Below are positions 32,892 to 42,014 of a DNA stretch of 64,000 nt, piece after piece. Under the pieces are notes generated by a model. The model searched no databases. It was given only the letters and a program-made list of their open reading frames with translations, and had not been told where the DNA came from. Within the stretch, counting starts at the first letter, position 1. Every line of letters begins with the position of its first letter. The DNA lies in the NCBI GenBank assembly GCA_964653655.1, contig CAZZHG010000016.1, positions 1 through 64,000 on the forward strand, read 5' to 3'. The position numbers were made by a program, and so were the translations under genes. This stretch comes from CAZZHG01 sp964653655 (GTDB lineage Bacteria > Bdellovibrionota > FAC87 > UBA2466).

Positions 32892-34511
32892 ATGGCGGCT
32901 TCCAATAAGTACGATTGCATCGTCGTAGGCGGCGGGCACAACGGCCTGACGGCGGCGGGGTACCTGCAGCGCGCGGGGCTCAATACGCTCGTGATCGAGC
33001 GCCGGAACATAGTCGGCGGCGCTTGCGTCACCGAGGAAGCCTTCCCCGGCTATAAGGTCTCCACCACCAGCTACGTTTGCAGTCTGCTCCGTCCCGAGAT
33101 CATCCGGGACCTCGAACTTCCGAAATTCGGATACGAGATCATTCAGCGTAATCCCTCCTCCTTCACCCCGTTTCCGGACGGCAGGTCGCTGATGTTCTGG
33201 AAGGACCAGAAGAAGACGATCGAGGAGATCGCGAAGTTTTCGAAGAAGGACGCCGCCGCTTACCCGATTTTCGAAAAGAAGATCGAAGAGCTCGCCGCGT
33301 TCGTTCAGCCGCTTCTCACCATGGTGCCGCCGGATCCTTCGAGCGGCAGTCTGAAGAACGTGATGGGCTCCCTGAAGATGCTTCTCAAGGTGAAGGGCCT
33401 CGGATCGGACATCTACGAGCAGCTTCGCGTGTTTTCGATGAGCGTCGCCGACTATCTCGACATGTGGTTCGAGTCGCCGCAGCTGAAAAGCCGGCTCGCC
33501 ACCGACGGCGTCATCGGCGCCTGGGCGGGTCCTTGCTCCCCCGGCACGGCGTACGTTTTGTTCCACCACGTCATGGGTGAGACCGACGGCCAGCAGGGCG
33601 TCTGGGGTTACGTCCGCGGCGGCATGGGCACCATCACCCAAGCGATGGCGAAGTCCTTCGAGTCCAAAGGCGGAACGATTCTCACCGGAGCTTCGGTGGA
33701 AAAGATCGTCGTGAAGGATGGAATCGCCACGGGCGTCGTTCTCACGGACGGCCGCGAGTACCACGCCAAACGCGTAATCTCGAACGCGGACCCGCACCGC
33801 ACGTTCATCCAGATGGTCGGCGCGACCAATCTCCCGGACGACTTCGTCGCGGGGATCAACAACATCCGTTACCGTTCCGGCGTCACGAAGATCAACCTCG
33901 GCCTCGGCGAGCTGCCCGACTTCACGGCGATGCCCGGGAAGACCGTCGGTCCCCAGCACAAGGGCACGATCCACATCGCGCCTTCCATGGAGTACATGGA
34001 ACGGGCCTTCGACGATGCAAAGCACGGCATGCCGTCGGAAAATCCGGTGATCGAGATGACGATCCCGTCGACCGTCGACGATACCCTTGCCCCGAAAGGC
34101 AAGTACGTCGCATCGCTCTTCACGCAGTACACGCCGTTCGAGCGCAAGGATGGCAAGCCCTGGAACAAGGAAACGAAGGACGCTTACGCGAAACGCTGCT
34201 TCGAGATCATCAACGAGTACGCGCCGAACTTCAAAGCCTCGGTCGAGCACTTCCAGGTGCTCACCCCGGTGGATCTGCAGAACGAGTACGGCCTGACGGG
34301 CGGAAATCTCTTCCACGGAGAGATGACCCTCGACCAGCTGTTCTTCATGCGTCCCATAGCGAAGCACGCGGACTTCCGCACTCCGATCAAGAACCTCTTC
34401 CTCTGCGGTTCGGGTTGCCACCCGGGCGGCGGCATCATGGGATCGCCGGGGCTCATCGCCTCGCGGCTCGTGAAGCAGGACATGAAGTTCGGCGGGGCTT
34501 GGCTCAACTAA
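32892..34511 (+). CDS. Phytoene-desaturase-like FAD-dependent oxidoreductase
   Basis: ATG 32892 has GGAGG eight bases upstream and puts the FAD-binding motif at the start: YDCIVVGGGHNGLTAAGYLQRAG, then LVIERRNIVGGACVTEE. The C-terminal FAD motif NLFLCGSGCHPGGGIMGSPG is also typical of the CrtI/COG1233 group. Its 539 residues match the bacterial and animal PYROXD2-like subgroup rather than classical carotenoid enzymes. No carotenoid genes are nearby, so the substrate is unknown. Confidence 0.88.
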   Translation: MAASNKYDCIVVGGGHNGLTAAGYLQRAGLNTLVIERRNIVGGACVTEEAFPGYKVSTTSYVCSLLRPEIIRDLELPKFGYEIIQRNPSSFTPFPDGRSLMFWKDQKKTIEEIAKFSKKDAAAYPIFEKKIEELAAFVQPLLTMVPPDPSSGSLKNVMGSLKMLLKVKGLGSDIYEQLRVFSMSVADYLDMWFESPQLKSRLATDGVIGAWAGPCSPGTAYVLFHHVMGETDGQQGVWGYVRGGMGTITQAMAKSFESKGGTILTGASVEKIVVKDGIATGVVLTDGREYHAKRVISNADPHRTFIQMVGATNLPDDFVAGINNIRYRSGVTKINLGLGELPDFTAMPGKTVGPQHKGTIHIAPSMEYMERAFDDAKHGMPSENPVIEMTIPSTVDDTLAPKGKYVASLFTQYTPFERKDGKPWNKETKDAYAKRCFEIINEYAPNFKASVEHFQVLTPVDLQNEYGLTGGNLFHGEMTLDQLFFMRPIAKHADFRTPIKNLFLCGSGCHPGGGIMGSPGLIASRLVKQDMKFGGAWLN

Positions 34512-34521
34512 GGGTCCCGCA

Positions 34522-35154
34522 TCATTCCCGTCTGGTTTCGGCTTCCTTTCGGAGGAGCGCCGGCGCGGGGACGAGTCGCTGAACCGACTTCGTCGCAAGA
34601 TACCACCCGGCCGAAACGGCGAGCGTGATGGCCACTTCTCGAGTGAGGAACGTCCACCAGAAGCCCGGCGTGATGAGATGGGCGAGAATCGGATGGGACG
34701 CGGGCACCAGGTTATACCCGCCGAACAGCGGAAGCGGCGTCACGAGCTCCCAATTCGATAGCGGCCACAAGAGCGGCACTCCAGGATGCGCGTGGGTGCC
34801 GGGGGCGGCGTCGGCGCAGGAGTCGAGCAGCACGTGGGATAGCACCAGCGCCGCGCTGAAAATCCACGCGCGCTTTCCGGCGAAGGCCGGGCTCACCCAG
34901 CTTCTGAAAGTCTTCACGCCGAGCCAAATCCACAGGGTTAGCGCGAAGACGTTGTGCCCGAGCTCTCGGTGCACGTCGTGAAAGTGAGAGGGGAAAACAA
35001 TCGCCGGAATCAGATCGAGATCCGGCGAGTTGCCCAGAACGAAGCAGACGAAGAGAAACTTTTTCCACTGCTTCCGATCGAGACTGAAGAGATTTCGCGC
35101 GGTCGAAAGCGCGCAAGCGGCCGGTAGTAGGCCGTGGGTGAAAGCGCTCGGCAT
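34522..35154 (-). CDS. YdjM-type membrane-bound metal-dependent hydrolase
   Basis: The 210-residue protein shows the family pattern of histidines and acids between membrane helices: TH at residues 6-7, GNSPDLDLIPA, HREL-GH and LVLSHVLLDSCADA. At least four hydrophobic helices are visible. The family (DUF457/YdjM) is annotated as inner-membrane metal hydrolases without a settled substrate. It converges with the oxidoreductase gene at 34511. Confidence 0.8.
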   Translation of the reverse strand: MPSAFTHGLLPAACALSTARNLFSLDRKQWKKFLFVCFVLGNSPDLDLIPAIVFPSHFHDVHRELGHNVFALTLWIWLGVKTFRSWVSPAFAGKRAWIFSAALVLSHVLLDSCADAAPGTHAHPGVPLLWPLSNWELVTPLPLFGGYNLVPASHPILAHLITPGFWWTFLTREVAITLAVSAGWYLATKSVQRLVPAPALLRKEAETRRE

Positions 35155-35172
35155 GGAAAGGGGCCCCTGAGG

Positions 35173-37554
35173 TTATTTTCTGGGGCGGACCCGTTCGGCC
35201 GTCGTCTTGCCTTTGGGTTGTTCGAGCCGCCCTCTTAAGGTATCGGCTTCGGCGGCGAGGTCCTGCAGGTCTTTGAGGCTGCGGTTGACGGTCTGCAAGG
35301 CCCCTTGACGCAGTTGGCTGAGACGTGAGGCGAGGGCCCTTCGGGTGGGTTCGGCTTTATCGAGGATGCTGCGCCGTATATTGTCGTCGACGGCGCCCAA
35401 CGCGTGGCGGAACTCCTGACGCAACCCGGCGGAAAGGATTTTTCCGACGTTGCTCTGAATACTGAGGTGCATCTGCTCCTTCGGGCCCTCGGCGCCGCCG
35501 GACAGCGAGATGCTCTGCACGGGGGTCAGGATGCGCTTCATGGCCGCTTCCTCGGGCAGAAAACGCGAAGTGATGAGGTATTGGACGTCGTCGATTTGCG
35601 CGTTCCACTGCGCCTTCACGTTGTCGCCGTCGAAGCGGGCCGCGAGCTGGAAGGCGAGGGTCGCTTTCTCGATCGCAAGCGACAAGCCGCTCGTGTCGTG
35701 CAGGGAGAGGTGATTGAGCGGCACCATGGCGGCCTGGATGGCGATGTCCTCCTTGAAGCGGGCGGCTGTGTGGTCGATGACCATCGTGAATTTCAGCTTC
35801 TCGATTTTTTGGGACGGGAAGTGCGCCTCGATCGTCGCGCCCGCCGGCTGGGCGAAGAAGCTGGGCTCGGAAGTGAACCCATAGGCCTGACCGGTGAGCC
35901 GCGCGTCCGTTTCACGATTGTCGGTGACGAAGTCGATGCTCAGGATAAGGACTTCGGGGGAGCCGCTGCGGTTGGCGAAAAAGAGATCCGTGCCGCGGGC
36001 CGCGGGCTTGATGACGAGAGCCATCTTTTCCGTCACGTCGCCGAGGGGCATGCGGCGCCGGGAGAGGTCGATGAAGTAGGCGATCCGCTCCATCACTCCG
36101 AGCACGGGGCCGCCGAAAAGCTGCGGAGAGAGATCTTCCATGGAGAAATCGGGCAGCTTCAACGCCTCCTTCACGCGGGCGACGTCGCTGTCGAGATTGG
36201 GGGCGAGGCTCGCGATGTCTCTTTGCACGCTTCCGAGGGACTCGGTGAAGGAGGCGGCGATATCGCTGACGGAGGCTATGGAGCTCGCGATTTCCGTCCG
36301 TACCCTGCCTAGCTCGCGCAAGGCCGCTTCTTTGTCCGCGGGAGTGATGTCGGCGAGCTTTTGGCGAACAGCGTGAATCCACTTGGCGGTCGGCAGGTTC
36401 AACTTGCCCGCCTCCCAGCGCGCGGAGAGCGTTTCGATTTCGCGTTCCTGTTTCTCCATCGCCTGAAGAGTCTCGAGCTTCGTGCGCAGCTGATCCACGC
36501 GGGGGTTGAGGCTGAGCCCCGAGCTCAAGCTGCCCAGATATTTGAGCGGATTCGTCTTGAGGGCGCTTCGCACGTCGGCGTAGTAGCCGGGAGCGGATCT
36601 CTCCAAGATTCCCGCGACACCTTGGCTCGTCTCGGATTCCGGAAGGAGGGCGGACTCCACCCGATCGGTGTCGAGCCCGACGCCGTCCACAACTACCCTC
36701 GGGAAAACGATCTTTTTGCGGACGAGGGGTTCCAGGCTGAAGTTCATCTGCACGCGCCGGATCTGGGCCAGGTTTCTTCCAGGCGAAACCGAGTTGCCGA
36801 TCTGAACATCTTTCAGAACGAGGGTGCCCGAGAACGGGCTGAGCTCCACCGCGCCGATGTTGACCATCGCGCCGTTCACGCGGGAGGCGTAGATCTCGAG
36901 CTGACGGCGAAGCACGGCTTCCTTGCTCAACCATGCAATGGTCAGCACCACGGCCGCGAAGCCGGCGACCCAGGGGAAGCTGGACGTGCGGATCATGCGG
37001 CGAAGCCCGTCGCGTCTCGGCGGAACCTTCGCCCCGGGGGAATTTTCCTGGTACTCGCGGTAGAGGCGGCAGGTGAAGCTGCTCTGCCAGCGGACCCATA
37101 GATGGGTGTACATGCCGCGAGTCGCGATGTTTCCCCAGTGCCGGCCCAAGAGTCTCGAGACGAGGAAGTAAAGCAGTGGCCCGGCCACGAGGCTCACCAG
37201 CGTGATGCCGAACATGACCGTGTTGTTGAAACGGGTGAAGGGCACGAGAGGCGCGTGGTAGAGAAATGCCCACGTCGAGCGCAAGGTGGCGCTCTTCAGA
37301 AAGAAGAGACCGATTGGATCGAAGAGCGGATCCAAGAAGGTGCCGAACAATTCGCCTAGCACCAAGCCGATAAGGACCGCGGGCAACTGCACACGCACGA
37401 CGACCGAGACGAAAAGAAGCAAAACCACGGCGACCGAAAGCAGGGGATAGGCGCCGAGGAAAAAGCCCACGACGAGACCGGCCGCAACGCGGTTCGGGGT
37501 AGTCTCTTCGCACACGAGATCGAAGAAGCGAAATAGTTGACGCATTAGGATCAT
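35173..37554 (-). CDS. Fused TIGR03546-like membrane domain plus TIGR03545-like AsmA-type protein
   Basis: Start taken at 37554 (or 37545); the frame is open further upstream but arginine-rich and without a ribosome site. Residues 1-165 form a DUF2062-like domain with several membrane helices (NRVAAGLVVGFFLGAYPLL, LVLGELFGTFLDP). A second membrane helix near residue 230 (WVAGFAAVVLTIAWLSKEAVL) introduces a long exported region that begins like AsmA proteins (VNIGAVELSPFSGTLVLKDV) and contains coiled-coil segments. From memory, TIGR03546 and TIGR03545 are a paired, sporadic family in outer-membrane bacteria, encoded by neighbouring genes. Here both halves are in one chain of about 790 residues. 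An envelope lipid-transfer role is inference from the AsmA likeness. Confidence 0.65.
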   Translation of the reverse strand: MILMRQLFRFFDLVCEETTPNRVAAGLVVGFFLGAYPLLSVAVVLLLFVSVVVRVQLPAVLIGLVLGELFGTFLDPLFDPIGLFFLKSATLRSTWAFLYHAPLVPFTRFNNTVMFGITLVSLVAGPLLYFLVSRLLGRHWGNIATRGMYTHLWVRWQSSFTCRLYREYQENSPGAKVPPRRDGLRRMIRTSSFPWVAGFAAVVLTIAWLSKEAVLRRQLEIYASRVNGAMVNIGAVELSPFSGTLVLKDVQIGNSVSPGRNLAQIRRVQMNFSLEPLVRKKIVFPRVVVDGVGLDTDRVESALLPESETSQGVAGILERSAPGYYADVRSALKTNPLKYLGSLSSGLSLNPRVDQLRTKLETLQAMEKQEREIETLSARWEAGKLNLPTAKWIHAVRQKLADITPADKEAALRELGRVRTEIASSIASVSDIAASFTESLGSVQRDIASLAPNLDSDVARVKEALKLPDFSMEDLSPQLFGGPVLGVMERIAYFIDLSRRRMPLGDVTEKMALVIKPAARGTDLFFANRSGSPEVLILSIDFVTDNRETDARLTGQAYGFTSEPSFFAQPAGATIEAHFPSQKIEKLKFTMVIDHTAARFKEDIAIQAAMVPLNHLSLHDTSGLSLAIEKATLAFQLAARFDGDNVKAQWNAQIDDVQYLITSRFLPEEAAMKRILTPVQSISLSGGAEGPKEQMHLSIQSNVGKILSAGLRQEFRHALGAVDDNIRRSILDKAEPTRRALASRLSQLRQGALQTVNRSLKDLQDLAAEADTLRGRLEQPKGKTTAERVRPRK

Positions 37555-37607
37555 CGGGAAGTCGGGAAAAGAGCGGGCCTTTATGAGATTATAATTCGAA
37601 TTCCCCC

Positions 37608-39467
37608 ATGCTTCAGCGAATTCTCCATTCAGCATATAAGGTGGTTTGGTTTGTGACGCTGGCGGCCCAGCCGGCCTTCGCGTCGCTCGACCGCTTTGAT
37701 TCGGGCCTGCTCGCCCGATTCGAGGCTTCCGCTCCTTCCGAGCGCCTGGACGAGGGGGAGGCCGTCCGCCGTTTTGTCGACGAGCACTACGGCTCCCAGG
37801 ACCCGGCCTTCGAATGGCGCGAGGCCCGTGTCGACCGGGACGATACCCATGCTCACGCGGTGTTCCAACTTCATTACGAGGGGCGCCGGGTCGCCAACCA
37901 CGTCCTGAAGGTGCACTACAACCGCGATGGCTGGGTGCAATACGCTTCGAGCTCATGGAAGTTTCCCTTCCGCGTCGAAGTTCCGGCCCCGTCGAGAGCC
38001 CGTAAAGACGAGCGCGAGGCGCAGCTTCGCCGGGAGATTTTCCGATCGCGGGGAATCCGGGATCTGAAGCTACATTCGGATCCGGTGATCTGGGTGTCGG
38101 AGCGAGGGGAGGCCCACGCGGCTCTCGAGGTCGTCGTTTCCGCGTTCAGCCGCGGGTACATCCGCCGCCTTTTTATCGACGAGCGAAGTGGACGTCACCT
38201 CGGCGACATGCCGGGAACGCGCTCGATCGACGTCCCGAACCAGCAGGTTTACCTGAAAGACCCGCTTCCCTTTCCGGGTAACGGCACGCTCACCACCGTC
38301 ACGCTCACCGGACTGGAATCCACCGACACGCTCGCCAGCTCCCACATCCACGTCTATCGCCACGAGGACGAGGCCGACCCCCGTGTCGTCGAGATAAGCT
38401 CCTCGACGATTTTCAAGAACGTGTCCGGCTGGGATCCGGACCCCCAGTCCTTCACCAGCTCGTGCGGCACCTCCTCGGACAAGAACGATCCCACCAAGTG
38501 CGCGAACCAGGGTTTCGACGGAACGAACGTCTACTATCACCTGCAGACCTTCCGGGATCGCCTGGATGAAATGTTCGCGGACATCGGAAGCACGCCCGAG
38601 GTGCTGAGAAACGATCCGCTGCCGGTCCTGGTGAACGCCTTCTTTGATTCCGACGGCAGCGGTTCCACGGATCGAAATAATGCGCTCTACATCCCTAGCG
38701 GCTGTCCCGACGGTCTGGGCGCCGATGCCTGCATCATCTTCGTGCCGCCGGCTTCCGGTTCCCTCTCGGACTGCGGCGTCGGCTCGAAAGTCTTTTTCGA
38801 TCCCGCGCGCGAAGGCGTCGTGCTGGTGCACGAGTATCAGCATTACGTGACCGACATGATTTCCGGCATGGTGGGCACCCTCGTCGCCACCGAAGTGCAT
38901 GTCGCCGACGCCCTTCACGAAGGGTACTCGGATTATTTCGGCGCCTCCCAGGTAACCCGCGTCGCCGGCACGAACGCGACCCTCGTCGGAGAGTACTTTC
39001 TGAAGAACTGCACGCCCCTTCAGCGCGAGATCGCGACCATTCAGCCCTTCGAGAACAGCGAGGCGGACATCGATCCCCATCACTCGGGACAGAGCTGGGC
39101 GAGCGGCCTGTGGGCGATGCGCGAGTTCCTCGGCGCCGACGCCGCCGATCTCATCGCCTTGAAGAGCCTCTATTTCATGCCGATCATGCCGACCTCCTTT
39201 GATTCGGTGGAAGCCCTCGTGAAGGCGGACGCGAGTCTGAACGGAGGAGTGAACGCCGGTTTCATCCGCTCCTTGTTCTACAACCAGGTGAAATGGGTCG
39301 CCGGCGCCTCGACGATTTTCGACCCCACGACGAAGCTCATCGACGTGGGCTTTTCGGGCTGTGTTTCCGTTGCCCGCCCCGGCAAAGCGCTTCCGACTCT
39401 GCTCGGGCTCGTCGTCTGGCTCGGAGCCACGATTGCCGCTGGCCGTAGACGCCGGAGGCGGGAATGA
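37608..39467 (+). CDS. Secreted M36/fungalysin-like metalloprotease with C-terminal sorting-type tail
   Basis: A signal peptide (1-26) is followed by a propeptide-like domain (FTP type; residues 45-120, with AVFQLHYEGRRVANHVLKVH). The catalytic region carries HEYQH (His408, Glu409, His412) and the third ligand in HEGYSDYFGAS (Glu438), as in M4/M36 enzymes. Cysteine-rich segments around 282 and 360 suggest disulfides. The C-terminus reads PTLLGLVVWLGATIAAG followed by RRRRRR, preceded by SGCVSV: a membrane segment plus Arg cluster like the CTERM sorting signals of Gram-negative bacteria. It overlaps the next gene by four bases. Confidence 0.8.
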   Translation: MLQRILHSAYKVVWFVTLAAQPAFASLDRFDSGLLARFEASAPSERLDEGEAVRRFVDEHYGSQDPAFEWREARVDRDDTHAHAVFQLHYEGRRVANHVLKVHYNRDGWVQYASSSWKFPFRVEVPAPSRARKDEREAQLRREIFRSRGIRDLKLHSDPVIWVSERGEAHAALEVVVSAFSRGYIRRLFIDERSGRHLGDMPGTRSIDVPNQQVYLKDPLPFPGNGTLTTVTLTGLESTDTLASSHIHVYRHEDEADPRVVEISSSTIFKNVSGWDPDPQSFTSSCGTSSDKNDPTKCANQGFDGTNVYYHLQTFRDRLDEMFADIGSTPEVLRNDPLPVLVNAFFDSDGSGSTDRNNALYIPSGCPDGLGADACIIFVPPASGSLSDCGVGSKVFFDPAREGVVLVHEYQHYVTDMISGMVGTLVATEVHVADALHEGYSDYFGASQVTRVAGTNATLVGEYFLKNCTPLQREIATIQPFENSEADIDPHHSGQSWASGLWAMREFLGADAADLIALKSLYFMPIMPTSFDSVEALVKADASLNGGVNAGFIRSLFYNQVKWVAGASTIFDPTTKLIDVGFSGCVSVARPGKALPTLLGLVVWLGATIAAGRRRRRRE

Positions 39468-40294
39468 GGTTCGTGGTGATTGCCTTGCTCGGCCTCGCTT
39501 GCTCGGCCCAGGCGGGCGGTACCTTCCTGCGCAACTGCACCGTGTTCGCCAATCCCGACGCCATCGCGACGAGGCTATGCCGAAAGCGCGAGGGAGATCC
39601 CATCGTCGAGGCGAAAGCCTCTCGAAACGGATTCGTGCGGGTCGATACGGGGGATTGTTTCGGCTACGTGCGCGAGTCCTGTGTCGCTCCGCCGGCCCGC
39701 CGCGAGCCGGCGGCGGACATCAAGGAGTCGGGAGCGGGCAGGGCGCGGCTCGGAATCGCGATTCAGGGCGACGGGCTTTTCGGCAAGGTGGCTTCCACGA
39801 CCGCGACGGACGGCCTCGGGTTCGCCGTTTCGCTTCTCTTTCAGATTCCGATCTCGCGCTCCTTCAAGTTTCTCATCAAGCCGACGTACCAGTACCTGAG
39901 CCTCACCCGAAAGGTGACTCTCACCTCGGTGCTCGTGGAACCCTCCGAGCTTCGGTTCACGCAGAAGATTCCTTACGTGGGCGCCGGGTTCATGGCGTCG
40001 GTGAAGTTTCTGGGCGCCGGAGAACGGGCCACCGAGAACGAGTGGTGGTTCGACCTCGGCGCCGACCTGCTCACCCCGCTGAGCGGCCGCCAAACCGACT
40101 CCTCGGGAGATTCCTTCGGGTTCAAGCCCACGGCGAAGCTCATCCTGGCCGTTCTCGGGGTTTCGACGAGAATTCCGGTCACGCCCCGCTGGGACATGGG
40201 CGGATTCATTCAAGGTTACTACAACGTTAGCGCTACCAACGGCAGCTCCTTCTACGGCGCCCGCCTCGCTCTTTCCCTCTCCGCCCACCTCTGA
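39464..40294 (+). CDS. Exported protein with SH3-like N-terminus and barrel-like C-terminus
   Basis: ATG 39464 overlaps the protease stop. A signal peptide (1-17) is followed by an SH3-like domain with paired cysteines (FLRNCTVFANPDAIATRLC and VDTGDCFGYVRESC). From residue 90 on, the chain has barrel-like alternation (SRSFKFLIKPTYQYLSLTRK, NEWWFDLGADLL, GARLALSLSAHL) and could sit in the outer membrane. Coupling to the secreted protease suggests a joint envelope role. Family not recognised. Confidence 0.65.
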   Translation: MRFVVIALLGLACSAQAGGTFLRNCTVFANPDAIATRLCRKREGDPIVEAKASRNGFVRVDTGDCFGYVRESCVAPPARREPAADIKESGAGRARLGIAIQGDGLFGKVASTTATDGLGFAVSLLFQIPISRSFKFLIKPTYQYLSLTRKVTLTSVLVEPSELRFTQKIPYVGAGFMASVKFLGAGERATENEWWFDLGADLLTPLSGRQTDSSGDSFGFKPTAKLILAVLGVSTRIPVTPRWDMGGFIQGYYNVSATNGSSFYGARLALSLSAHL

Positions 40295-40306
40295 TAAGAG
40301 GGGGCC

Positions 40307-40684
40307 ATGAACGAATTCGAGTACAGCCCCGATTCCCCGGTCGATCTCGAGGCCTGTCCGAACCCGGAAACGGGCCGACGCTACGAGATCGAGTTCACCT
40401 GCCCGGAATGGACCGCCCTCTGCCCGCGCAGCGGTTTCCCCGACTTCGGCACGATCCACATCAAGTACCAGCCGAAAGACAGCATCGTTGAGCTCAAATC
40501 CCTGAAGCTCTACATCAATTCCTACCGCAATCAGCACCTGTTCCACGAGGCGGCCGTGAATAAAATCCTCACGGACCTCGTGAAAGCCGTCGATCCCTGG
40601 AAGATGGAAGTGTTCGGCGATTTCAACGTGCGCGGCAACATCAAGACCATCATCCGGGCCGTGCACCGGCATCCGGACGCCTGA
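40307..40684 (+). CDS. queF: NADPH-dependent preQ0 reductase
   Basis: QueF reduces 7-cyano-7-deazaguanine (preQ0) to preQ1 in queuosine synthesis. The catalytic Cys is in EWTALCPRSGFPDFGTIHI, and the NADPH/family motif reads ELKSLKLYINSYRNQ. Length 125 fits the short, unimodular (type I) form. It lies between envelope genes and pgsA; other queuosine genes are not in the window. Confidence 0.93.
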   Translation: MNEFEYSPDSPVDLEACPNPETGRRYEIEFTCPEWTALCPRSGFPDFGTIHIKYQPKDSIVELKSLKLYINSYRNQHLFHEAAVNKILTDLVKAVDPWKMEVFGDFNVRGNIKTIIRAVHRHPDA

Positions 40685-40722
40685 TTTGCGTTTTGCCCTT
40701 CGGCGGGGGATAAATCCCCTTC

Positions 40723-41349
40723 ATGCAGGTCACCAAACACTTACGATCGCAGCAAAATATCCTGAACCTGCCCAATTGCCTTACCATTCTGCGGCTCATC
40801 CTGATCCCGGTGATGGCGATTCTGCTCGAAATCGACGCCGAACAGCCCCCGCTGGAGCTGGATGCCATGTTCCGTTATTCGCCGGGGCGGCTCGCCGCTT
40901 TGGTCGTGATCATCGCGGGCGTGACGGATCTCCTGGACGGCTACTTCGCGCGCAAGTGGAACATTGAAAGTCTGCTCGGAAAATTTCTGGATCCGATAGC
41001 CGACAAAGTCTTTCTGCTGGTGGGGCTGGTGATGCTGATGAAACTCGAGCGGGTGCCCGCGTGGCTCGTCATCTTGCTGCTCTCGCGGGAGTTTCTAATC
41101 ACCGCGCTTCGCGGGGTCGCCATCGGTGAAGGGCTCGTCATCGCCGCGGGAACCGCGGGGAAATGGAAACTAACGTTTCAGCTGACGGGGCTCGGTTTTC
41201 TAATGTGGTACGGCAGCGCCTTCGGCTTTCAGGCGCAGAAGATCGGAATCTACATTCTTTACGTCGCTCTCGGAATTTCGCTAGTGTCCGGCTACAACTA
41301 TCTGAGCGACTTTCTCACCGCCCTGAAGAAGAAGCAGACCGGAAATTAA
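40723..41349 (+). CDS. pgsA: CDP-diacylglycerol-glycerol-3-phosphate 3-phosphatidyltransferase
   Basis: PgsA makes phosphatidylglycerol-phosphate, the committed step to acidic phospholipids. The CDP-alcohol transferase motif is complete: D-x2-DG-x2-AR-x8-G-x3-D-x3-D, seen as TDLLDGYFARKW through GKFLDPIADK. The N-terminal NLPNCLTILRLILIPVM is the usual PgsA start, and four to five membrane helices follow. Length 208 is normal. Its stop abuts the palindromic element at 41350. Confidence 0.92.
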   Translation: MQVTKHLRSQQNILNLPNCLTILRLILIPVMAILLEIDAEQPPLELDAMFRYSPGRLAALVVIIAGVTDLLDGYFARKWNIESLLGKFLDPIADKVFLLVGLVMLMKLERVPAWLVILLLSREFLITALRGVAIGEGLVIAAGTAGKWKLTFQLTGLGFLMWYGSAFGFQAQKIGIYILYVALGISLVSGYNYLSDFLTALKKKQTGN

Positions 41350-41484
41350 TGTCATCGTGAGGCCGAGCGCAGCGAGAACGTAGCGACCTTTGGCCGGGGC
41401 AAAGCGGATACCGCCGAAATCGAGCGTGCAATGGCCAAAGGTCGTTCCGTGGCGGCCCTTTGGGCCAGGCTCCTCACGATGACA
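41350..41484. repeat. Palindromic intergenic element, family 1, copy 3
   Basis: A 135-bp imperfect palindrome beginning with TGTCATCGTGAGG directly after the pgsA stop and ending CCTCACGATGACA, nine bases before the stop of the convergent lipoprotein gene. Same orientation as copy 1; arms GAGAACGTAGCGACCTTTGG and GGCCAAAGGTCGTTCCGT are recognisable. Confidence 0.85.
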
Positions 41485-41492
41485 AAGGGCAA

Positions 41493-42014
41493 TTAAATGT
41501 GGGGAACGTTGTCGCTGTACCGCTCATAGAGGAAGCGGACCGTGCCCGACGTCTGACCGGCCCCGCATGGAGGCGAGCCCCCGAACTCGGAGTTCGGGAT
41601 CGTAACCGTGAGCTTCTGTTCTGCGGACACTTCGTACTTCAGCTCCGCCACTCTCGCTTTTGCGGCGCACGCCGGAAAAGTGGAGCAGTCGCTTCCGCCG
41701 CATTGGGCGTCCGCGTACTGAACCGACATGTGTCCCCCGCCCATCGTGACGGCTTCCATCCGTGACTTGTAAACGCAGGTGCCGACGTCCCAGATCACCC
41801 AGCCATCCGGGCCGGTGTGCTGTACCCAGGACGCGGGCCCGGGCGAAGTGGTTAGGGCCGATGCCGTGATGGCGGTGCTGGACTGGCCGTCGCACTGGAT
41901 TTCCACGAGCTTCCAGTTTCCCTCGAGATCGGTTTTCAAGAGCTGAACTTCGGAGCCGCAACGCGCGAGCGCAATGCCGAATGTTAGGGCAAACAGAATT
42001 TGTTTAGTCTTCAA
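41493..42014 (-). CDS. Lipoprotein of unknown function
   Basis: TTG at 42014 lies five bases after AAGGAG and gives MKTKQILFALTFGIALARCGS, a lipoprotein signal with Cys19. GTG 42020 is possible but too close to the ribosome site. The mature domain (about 155 residues) starts LLKTDLEGNWKLVEIQC and holds seven further Cys, probably disulfides, in a beta-rich lipocalin-like layout. Family not recognised. Confidence 0.65.
   Translation of the reverse strand: MKTKQILFALTFGIALARCGSEVQLLKTDLEGNWKLVEIQCDGQSSTAITASALTTSPGPASWVQHTGPDGWVIWDVGTCVYKSRMEAVTMGGGHMSVQYADAQCGGSDCSTFPACAAKARVAELKYEVSAEQKLTVTIPNSEFGGSPPCGAGQTSGTVRFLYERYSDNVPHI

Noticed and set aside
32889..34598. 569-codon minus-strand frame opposite the FAD oxidoreductase
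   Set aside because: The plus strand has both FAD motifs; the minus frame is an Arg/His-rich shadow.
37555..37956. N-terminal extension of the fused membrane protein
   Set aside because: The added 134 codons are Arg/Pro/Gly-rich, lack a ribosome site and overlap the start of the protease gene; the membrane domain begins naturally at 37554/37545.
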